Assembly (NCBI GenBank): GCA_001795345.1
Contig: MGON01000079.1
Coordinates: 1-6,716 of the forward strand
Direction: 5' to 3'
Length of the DNA: 6,716 nt
From: Chloroflexi bacterium RIFCSPLOWO2_02_FULL_71_16
GTDB lineage: Bacteria > Chloroflexota > Limnocylindria > P2-11E
This document shows, piece after piece, positions 1 through 4,992 of this stretch. Each line of letters opens with the position of its first letter. Position 1 is the stretch's first letter. The position numbers were made by a program, and so were the translations under genes. The notes under the pieces were generated by a model, which ran no database searches, had not been told where the DNA came from, and saw nothing but the letters and a program-made list of their open reading frames with translations.

Positions 1-22
1 GCTGGAGGCCCTGCCGGCGACG

Positions 23-1042
23 ATGCGGGCGGCCGTCTTCACCGCCGGCGGAGCGCCCCTCGAGATGCGCGAGCTCGCGAGGCCCTCACCCGGGCCCGGC
101 GAGATCCTCGTGCGCGTCGCGGCGTGCGGCGTCTGCCACACCGACCTCCACTACCTCGACCACGGCGTGCCCACGTTCAAGCCGCCGCCCGTGGTCCTCG
201 GCCACGAGATCTCCGGCACCGTCGTCGCGGCCGGTCCGGGCGCCGACGCCGGCCTCGTCGGGAAGGCGGTCCTGCTCGCTCCGGTGACGACGTGCGGCAG
301 CTGCGCGGCCTGCCGTTCCGGTCGCGAGAACGTCTGCGCGGCGCAGCGCATGATCGGCAACAGCTTCGACGGCGGCTATGCCGAGTATGTCGTCACCTCG
401 GCGCGCGACGCGTTCGCGCTGCCGGCGGAGCTGCCGCTCCTGGAGTCCTGCGTCATCGCCGACGCTCTGACCACCGCCTTCCACGCCGTCGTGCGCCGCG
501 CCCTGGTCTCGCCGGGCGAGCGCGTGGCCGTCATCGGCTGTGGCGGCCTCGGCCTGAACGTCGTTCAGGTGGCCGCGATGCTGGGTGCCCGCGTCGTGGC
601 GGTCGACCTCGATCCGTCAAAGCTCCGGATCGCGATGGACCTCGGGGCGAGCGCCGCGGTCGACGCGCGCGACGGCGACGTCGCTAAGCGCGTGCGCCGG
701 GAGACGGACGGCGGCGCCGACGTCGCCATCGAGGCGATCGGCGTCCCGGCCACGCAGGAGGAGGCCGTGGCGATGCTCCGCACCGGCGGTCGGGCCGTCC
801 TCCTCGGGTCGAGCTCCAAGCCGATGACGCTCCAGGGCGGGCGGGTCATGTACCGCGAGCTGACCGTGATCGGGACGCTCGGATGCCGGCCCGTCGACTT
901 TCCCGTCGTGCTGGATCTCGTGCGGCGCGGGCGGCTCGTGGTGAAGCCGCTCGTCACGCACCGTCATCCGCTCGAGGAGCTGGACCTCGCCTTCGACGGC
1001 CTGCGCCGCGGCGAGGGGATCCGCCGCATCGTCGTCATGTAA
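23..1042 (+). CDS. Zinc-dependent medium-chain alcohol dehydrogenase, possibly 6-hydroxycyclohex-1-ene-1-carbonyl-CoA dehydrogenase-like
   Basis: A 339-aa zinc-containing MDR dehydrogenase that oxidises an alcohol with NAD+ in the cytoplasm. Seen: an N-terminal GroES-like catalytic domain with probable catalytic zinc ligands C38 (GVCHTD), H61-E62 (GHE) and C143 (SCVIADALTTA); four structural-zinc cysteines C91, C94, C97 and C105; and a Rossmann fold with GCGGLG at 172-177. D195 at the end of the second strand (VVAVDLD) predicts NAD+ over NADP+. The ATG is chosen because MRAAVF matches the usual family start; the frame stays open to the left edge, and the nearest SD-like GGAGG (4-8) is rather far, 14 nt away. 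The segments IGNSFDGGYAEY and ADALTTAFHAV recall Had enzymes of the benzoyl-CoA pathway, and the facing hydratase fits that. However, Had proteins are about 30 residues longer, so the substrate is inferred. A generic alcohol dehydrogenase is the main alternative. The family is certain; the role is not. Confidence 0.9.
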   Translation: MRAAVFTAGGAPLEMRELARPSPGPGEILVRVAACGVCHTDLHYLDHGVPTFKPPPVVLGHEISGTVVAAGPGADAGLVGKAVLLAPVTTCGSCAACRSGRENVCAAQRMIGNSFDGGYAEYVVTSARDAFALPAELPLLESCVIADALTTAFHAVVRRALVSPGERVAVIGCGGLGLNVVQVAAMLGARVVAVDLDPSKLRIAMDLGASAAVDARDGDVAKRVRRETDGGADVAIEAIGVPATQEEAVAMLRTGGRAVLLGSSSKPMTLQGGRVMYRELTVIGTLGCRPVDFPVVLDLVRRGRLVVKPLVTHRHPLEELDLAFDGLRRGEGIRRIVVM

Positions 1043-1044
1043 AG

Positions 1045-1064
1045 CCCGCCCGTCAGCGGGCGGG
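1045..1064. terminator. GC-rich hairpin between convergent genes, probable bidirectional terminator
   Basis: Perfect 8-bp inverted repeat: CCCGCCCG (1045-1052), loop TCAG, CGGGCGGG (1057-1064). It begins 2 nt after the dehydrogenase TAA (1040-1042) and directly abuts the hydratase stop (TGA, complement of 1065-1067). Read on the minus strand, the stem is followed by CTTTA, a short and weak U tract; on the plus strand no U tract follows. Placement and symmetry argue for a shared terminator, more convincing for the hydratase transcript. Function is inferred. Confidence 0.7.
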
Positions 1065-1829
1065 TCAGCGGTGCGACCAGACCGGCTTGCGCTTCTCGAT
1101 GAACGCGCGGAGACCCTCCTGCGCGTCCGCCATCTCGGGGATGGCGCGGACCTGAAGGTCGGTGGAATCGGCGATCGCCTGCTGGAGCGGTAGGCGCATC
1201 GCGCCGCGGAGCGTGCGGCGCGCGAGACGGAGCGCGCTCGCGGACAGGCCGCGGAAACGGTCGGCGACGGCGGTCGCCTCCTCGGCCAGGCGCTCGGGGG
1301 GAACGCTCTTCCAGACGAGCCCGATGCGGGCGGCCTCGGCACCGGTGATGGTGTCGCCCATGAGGATCAGCGCCGCCGCGCGCTGGGCCCCGACCAGCCG
1401 CGGGAAGCAGGCCGCGGCGACGGGTGGCACCACGCCGAGACGGATCTCCGGGACGCCGAGGACCGCGTCGTCGGCCACGATCGCGAGATCCGCGAGCGCG
1501 ACGAGCTCGCAGGCGCCGCCGAGAGCAGCGCCGTGCGCGACCGCGAGCGTCGGCACGTCGCTCGAGGCGAGCCGGACGGCCGCGCGCTGGAAGGCCTCGA
1601 GCATCGGCGCGAGCTCCTTGCCCAGGTGCTGTCCGACGTCGACACCGGCCGAGAACGACCGTCCGGCGCCGCGGATGACGATGAGGCGCAGATCGCCGCG
1701 GGCGCCCAGGTCGTCGATGGTGTCGGCCAGGTAGAGGAGGAGCGCGGTATCGAGGACGTTGACCGGGGGCCGGTCGAGGGTCAGCCAGGCGATCCCCTCG
1801 TCGATATCGGTGTGAAGGCCGTCCGCCAT
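1065..1829 (-). CDS. Enoyl-CoA hydratase/isomerase (crotonase) family, probable cyclohexa-1,5-diene-1-carbonyl-CoA hydratase-like
   Basis: A 254-aa crotonase-fold protein, the usual length for an enoyl-CoA hydratase; it adds water to an acyl-CoA double bond in the cytoplasm. Seen: N-terminal strand AWLTLDRPPVNVLD (14-27), oxyanion-hole segment SFSAGVD (58-64), GAALGGACEL (100-109) and GVPEIRLGVVPPVAA (125-139). E108 and E128 align with the two catalytic glutamates of mitochondrial enoyl-CoA hydratase (Glu144 and Glu164 in rat), so the enzyme should be active as a hydratase. The RPPxNVLD start and the GVxPPVAA segment resemble dienoyl-CoA hydratases (Dch) of anaerobic benzoyl-CoA degradation and related sequences; this is recall, not a search. 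The ATG at 1829 is preferred over a frame extension to 1892 because GAGGA lies 7 nt upstream and the family's conserved start begins there. It follows the kor run after 114 nt and converges on the dehydrogenase. A beta-oxidation hydratase or isomerase is the alternative. Confidence 0.88.
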   Translation of the reverse strand: MADGLHTDIDEGIAWLTLDRPPVNVLDTALLLYLADTIDDLGARGDLRLIVIRGAGRSFSAGVDVGQHLGKELAPMLEAFQRAAVRLASSDVPTLAVAHGAALGGACELVALADLAIVADDAVLGVPEIRLGVVPPVAAACFPRLVGAQRAAALILMGDTITGAEAARIGLVWKSVPPERLAEEATAVADRFRGLSASALRLARRTLRGAMRLPLQQAIADSTDLQVRAIPEMADAQEGLRAFIEKRKPVWSHR

Positions 1830-1836
1830 GCCGACA

Positions 1837-1841
1837 TCCTC
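1837..1841 (-). promoter_or_regulatory. Ribosome binding site of the hydratase gene
   Basis: GAGGA on the minus strand, 7 nt before the ATG at 1829-1827. It decides the start: the in-frame ATG at 1892 would add 21 residues (MSRVLGSSG...) that do not look like a crotonase N-terminus and would be encoded across the inverted repeat at 1845-1883. Confidence 0.7.
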
Positions 1842-1844
1842 AGG

Positions 1845-1883
1845 GTCCTGGGGTGGCTGGAAAGGGCCGCTCGACCCCAGGAC
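1845..1883 (-). promoter_or_regulatory. 10-bp perfect inverted repeat in the leader of the hydratase gene
   Basis: GTCCTGGGGT (1845-1854) and ACCCCAGGAC (1874-1883) are perfect reverse complements separated by 19 nt. On the minus-strand transcript the hairpin would end 3 nt before the GAGGA ribosome binding site. No U tract follows, so it is not a typical intrinsic terminator. It could be an operator for a dimeric regulator, an RNA hairpin that tunes translation of the hydratase, or a processing/stability element between the kor genes and the hydratase. The symmetry is seen; the function is unknown. Confidence 0.55.
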
Positions 1884-1943
1884 TCGTGACATCCGGCCCT
1901 CGGGTGTGCCCGTGCCGGCAGCGCCGCCGGCCCACCGACCGCG

Positions 1944-3998
1944 TCAGCGGAACGCGGCGGCGCGCTCCAGCAGCTCGTCGAGCCCGGGCTCGGCCGGGTC
2001 GCGCGGAGCTCCGGGGTGGATGATCGCCACCTGGCAGCCCTCGGCGGCCTCGACGAGCTCGCGGTACGTGCCGGCGGCCAGGTCGGCGATGTAGGCCTGC
2101 TTGTTCTCGTCATACGCGAACATCCGCGGGTTCAGCAGGGTGCACTCGTTGCACGTGGTGCACCGCGGCGTCTCGATGTAGGCCTCGTCCTCGCCGTGCT
2201 CGCCCGCCGCGGCGGCGACCTCGGCGACCGCGGGCTCCGTCGGAGCGCCGCCGTTCGCTTCCACCGCGGCGGGCGTCGGCGCTTCGGGCGGAGCGGCCGG
2301 CACGACCGGCTCGGGCCGGCGCGCGAGCTCGCGCAGCCGCAGCCACGCGTCGCCGTGGCGGCGTGCCGCCTCGGTCGCGCGCGCGTCCGCGACGAGCTTG
2401 TGCAGGCCGCCCTCCGCGTCCACGGCGTAGACGAAGGGGACCTCACCCGCGGCGGCCTCGCCTTCGAGGCGCTCGGCGAGCGGCACGAGGCGGCCGTCCC
2501 AGCGCTCGCGGGGGACGCGCGCGAAGTGGTCGGCCCACGATGGGTCCAGGAGCGCGAGGTCGGCGGACGTGAACGCCACGCGCTCGGTCCGGCGCTGCAG
2601 CGCGTCGTCGGCGTACTCGAGCTCGTGCACGGGCCACGTGCGCTCGGACTGCGGCATGCCGATGAGCGACACGCGCCGGCCGTCCGAGGCCGCCGGGTCG
2701 TATGCGAAAGCCGGGAAAGCCCGTGACTCGAGGGCCGCCGCGGCGACGAGGTAGGGCGCCAGCGCGCGCCCCGCGCCGGTGAACACGCTGACCAGGGCCG
2801 GGCCGGGATGCTCGAGCGCCGCGAGGATGCTCGGCGCGGCGGCGAGCAGATGCGAGCTCGGGCACTGCACGACGTAGACGCCGCCCAGCCCCATCGCCGC
2901 CGCGGCCAGCTGCGCCTCGGGCGCGAAGACGTCGTCGACCTCGAGGAGGACCTTCACCGGCGCCCCGCTCGCGAGGGCATCCGTCACCTCGGCCCTGCGG
3001 GCCGCGCCCGGGCTGCCGGCGGCGAGACGGACGAGGTAGCCGGGGAAGAGGGCGAGGTCGTCCGCGCCGACCGCGTGCTCGCCGAACGCCATGAAGTACG
3101 CGTCGTGCTCGGCTTCGACATAGCGTCCCTCGACCTCGAGCTCGCCGATGGCGATGGCGCGCACGAGCTCCGCCAGGCGCGGCATCCGCTCGCGGTACGC
3201 CGCGAGCGCCTCACCGGTGCGGTCGAACGCGAAGCGATACGGCTCGCGCCCTCCGAAGAAGCGCTGCGCGCGGAGGACCGCGAGGGCGCTCTCGATGCGG
3301 CGCCGCCGGCGGCCCGGCAGCGCGCTTCCGCCCGACGGCGTCGCGATGAGGTGCGCCATGAGCTCGAAGTCGAAGAGCGCGCGGTGGGGCTGGCCCACGC
3401 CGGCGCGGAGCGCGTCCGCGCGCCGTCCCTCGGCGGAGCGCAGCATGTCGGCCCGGACGAGGTCCGACAGCCGGACGACGAGCTCGTCGATGGTGCGCCG
3501 CAGGGTGCGCGCCCGGCGGCCCTGCACCCCGCGCCACGCGCGGGCGACGAGCCGGGCCGCCGTCTCCGCGTCGCAGTCGACCAGGTCGCCGTCGACGCGC
3601 AGCGCCGCGCGCGCCCGCTCCAGATCCGCGAGGGCGCCGCCGTCGCTTCGAGAGGCGACCCGCCGGGCGGCCGCGTCCCACAGCGACCCGAGCGTCCCGC
3701 CGCTGCCCTCCGCGAGCATCACGCGGATCTCCCGCTCGAGGCGCAGCACGTGGCGGCGCGTGCGGTCGCCCGCGAAGCCGCGCGGCGCGATCTCGCGGAG
3801 GAGCTCGTCGACGATCGCCGAAAGGGCGCGGGCGGCGGGTTCCTCGCGCGGATCCTCCGGCATGACGATCGGGAAGTCGTAGCGCAGGCGCACGAGGTCG
3901 CCCGTCCGGGCGAAGAGCGCCGGGCGCAGGCCGTCGGCCGGGGCGAGCGCCGTTCCGGTGCGCTTCCCGGTCAGGTGGAAAAGGAGCCGCTCGTCCAC
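1944..3998 (-). CDS. Uncharacterised 684-aa protein with C-terminal [4Fe-4S] ferredoxin module, third gene of the kor operon
   Basis: I do not recognise a named gene. Residues about 1-300 are Arg/Ala/Glu-rich and probably mostly helical, with no signal peptide or membrane segment. Residues about 340-510 look like a compact alpha/beta domain (VKVLLEVDDV, GGVYVVQCPSSHL, GPALVSVFTGAG, ESRAFPAFAYDP); I have a weak impression of a degenerate pyruvate:ferredoxin-oxidoreductase-type domain, but the GDGD thiamine site is absent. A low-complexity Ala/Pro/Glu linker (about 562-605) leads to a ferredoxin module: C613-x2-C616-x2-C619 and, 36 residues on, C655 in EGCQVAIIHPG, the layout of a single-cluster [4Fe-4S] ferredoxin in which the proline after the last Cys is replaced by Gln. 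It starts with GTG 4 nt after the korB stop, with GAGG 9 nt upstream, so it is almost surely co-translated with korAB. The likely role is electron acceptor, adapter or accessory subunit of KorAB. The frame and the iron-sulfur module are well supported; the role is inferred. Confidence 0.85.
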   Translation of the reverse strand: MDERLLFHLTGKRTGTALAPADGLRPALFARTGDLVRLRYDFPIVMPEDPREEPAARALSAIVDELLREIAPRGFAGDRTRRHVLRLEREIRVMLAEGSGGTLGSLWDAAARRVASRSDGGALADLERARAALRVDGDLVDCDAETAARLVARAWRGVQGRRARTLRRTIDELVVRLSDLVRADMLRSAEGRRADALRAGVGQPHRALFDFELMAHLIATPSGGSALPGRRRRRIESALAVLRAQRFFGGREPYRFAFDRTGEALAAYRERMPRLAELVRAIAIGELEVEGRYVEAEHDAYFMAFGEHAVGADDLALFPGYLVRLAAGSPGAARRAEVTDALASGAPVKVLLEVDDVFAPEAQLAAAAMGLGGVYVVQCPSSHLLAAAPSILAALEHPGPALVSVFTGAGRALAPYLVAAAALESRAFPAFAYDPAASDGRRVSLIGMPQSERTWPVHELEYADDALQRRTERVAFTSADLALLDPSWADHFARVPRERWDGRLVPLAERLEGEAAAGEVPFVYAVDAEGGLHKLVADARATEAARRHGDAWLRLRELARRPEPVVPAAPPEAPTPAAVEANGGAPTEPAVAEVAAAAGEHGEDEAYIETPRCTTCNECTLLNPRMFAYDENKQAYIADLAAGTYRELVEAAEGCQVAIIHPGAPRDPAEPGLDELLERAAAFR

Positions 3999-4002
3999 GT
4001 CG

Positions 4003-4992
4003 CTAGGCCTCGGCGCTCGCGGTCATGTCGTCGTGCGGCCGGATGGTGAACTTGTCGAACTCGGCCTCGAGGGCGCGCCGCACCGCGTCGGGCGTCCGGA
4101 CCGCGCCGGCCCCCCGCAGGTCCTCGTACCGCGGCGCGGCGGGGTCGTGGTAGAGGATCCCGACCGGGATCGGATCCGCGACCGCGGCGATCTCCCGTGC
4201 CGCGGCCAGGTCGGACGGGTCGTGCTCGCGGGTGTTCGGGTAGACCCGGGAGAGCGCCGCGCTCGGCCGGACGCCTCGCTCGTGACGGAGCAGGAGGGTG
4301 CGGCGCGGGTCCTGGACGTACGGCTCGAACGCGCCGGGCATGAACTCGGGGCACCGCTGGAGGATCCGGACGAACGACATCCCCTTGTGCCGGTAGGCCG
4401 CGAGGACGATCTGGTGCAGGACCTCCGGGATCCAGTCGACCGCCTGGGCGACGAACGAGACGCCGGGCACCGCCAGCGTCACCGCGAGCGGGTCGAGCCC
4501 CCGCAGGACCGATCCGCTGGGCGTGGTGTTGCTCTTCGTGCCGAGCGGCGAGGTGGGGGAGACCTGCTTCTTCGTGAGGCCGTAGATCCGGTTGTCGTGA
4601 AGCAGGACCGTCAGATCCATGTTGTAGCGGAGCGCGTGGATCCAGTGCGCGGCGCCGATGCTCAGGCAGTCGCCGTCGCCGGTGCTCACGAAGACGGCGA
4701 GGTCGGGACGCGACATCTTCACGCCCTCCGCGATGGGGAGCGCGCGGCCGTGCGTCCCGTGGAAGCCGTACGCGCGCATGTAGTGCGGCAGGCGGCTGGA
4801 GCAGCCGATGCCGGACACGAACACGGTCCGCTCCGGCGCGAGGCCCTCGTCACGGCAGACCTTCTGGACCGCGGCGAGGATGGCGTTGTCGCCGCAGCCG
4901 TCGCACCAGCGCGGCACGCCCGTCTGGTACTCCCCGAGGTCGTGCTCGACGGCGGTGAGGATCCGCAGGCGCTCGGTGACGGGGATCGTCAT
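4003..4992 (-). CDS. korB: 2-oxoacid:ferredoxin oxidoreductase, beta subunit (probably 2-oxoglutarate)
   Basis: A 329-aa beta subunit that binds thiamine diphosphate and one [4Fe-4S] cluster; with KorA it oxidatively decarboxylates a 2-oxoacid plus CoA to an acyl-CoA, CO2 and reduced ferredoxin. Seen: WCDGCGD with C30 and C33, GIGCSS with C64 and QRCPEF with C214, the four expected cluster ligands; GDGD (105-108) and N134 in NRIYGLT (134-140), the Mg-diphosphate site; and KKQVSPTSPLGTKSN (141-155) typical of the family. Length fits KorB of the two-subunit type. The usual WCPGCG is WCDGCG here. The ATG at 4992 overlaps the korA stop as ATGA (4-bp overlap) and has GAGG 7 nt upstream; a longer open frame to 5382 runs antisense-like Arg/Gly-rich text through korA and is not used. 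Specificity for 2-oxoglutarate rather than pyruvate is inferred from overall architecture and context. Confidence 0.94.
   Translation of the reverse strand: MTIPVTERLRILTAVEHDLGEYQTGVPRWCDGCGDNAILAAVQKVCRDEGLAPERTVFVSGIGCSSRLPHYMRAYGFHGTHGRALPIAEGVKMSRPDLAVFVSTGDGDCLSIGAAHWIHALRYNMDLTVLLHDNRIYGLTKKQVSPTSPLGTKSNTTPSGSVLRGLDPLAVTLAVPGVSFVAQAVDWIPEVLHQIVLAAYRHKGMSFVRILQRCPEFMPGAFEPYVQDPRRTLLLRHERGVRPSAALSRVYPNTREHDPSDLAAAREIAAVADPIPVGILYHDPAAPRYEDLRGAGAVRTPDAVRRALEAEFDKFTIRPHDDMTASAEA
4008..4011 (-). promoter_or_regulatory. Ribosome binding site for the GTG-started third kor-operon gene
   Basis: GAGG on the minus strand, inside the last codons of korB and 9 nt before the GTG at 3998. It supports the non-ATG start and implies that ribosomes ending korB can reinitiate here. 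Confidence 0.5.

Noticed and set aside
617..1342. 241-aa minus-strand frame spanning the convergent junction
   Set aside because: It overlaps both the dehydrogenase and the hydratase and crosses the hairpin; it is low-complexity Arg/Pro/Ser text.
1830..1892. 21-residue N-terminal extension of the hydratase
   Set aside because: The added residues do not resemble a crotonase N-terminus, and the SD at 1837-1841 fits the internal ATG.
1914..1931. GCCGGC...GCCGGC repeat after the stop of the ferredoxin-tailed gene as a terminator
   Set aside because: Six-base GC palindromes are expected by chance at this GC content, and no U tract follows on the minus strand.
2808..4049. 413-aa open frame on the + strand
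   Set aside because: It lies antisense to the ferredoxin-tailed protein. Its Arg/Ala/Gly-rich composition with no motif is typical of shadow frames in GC-rich DNA.
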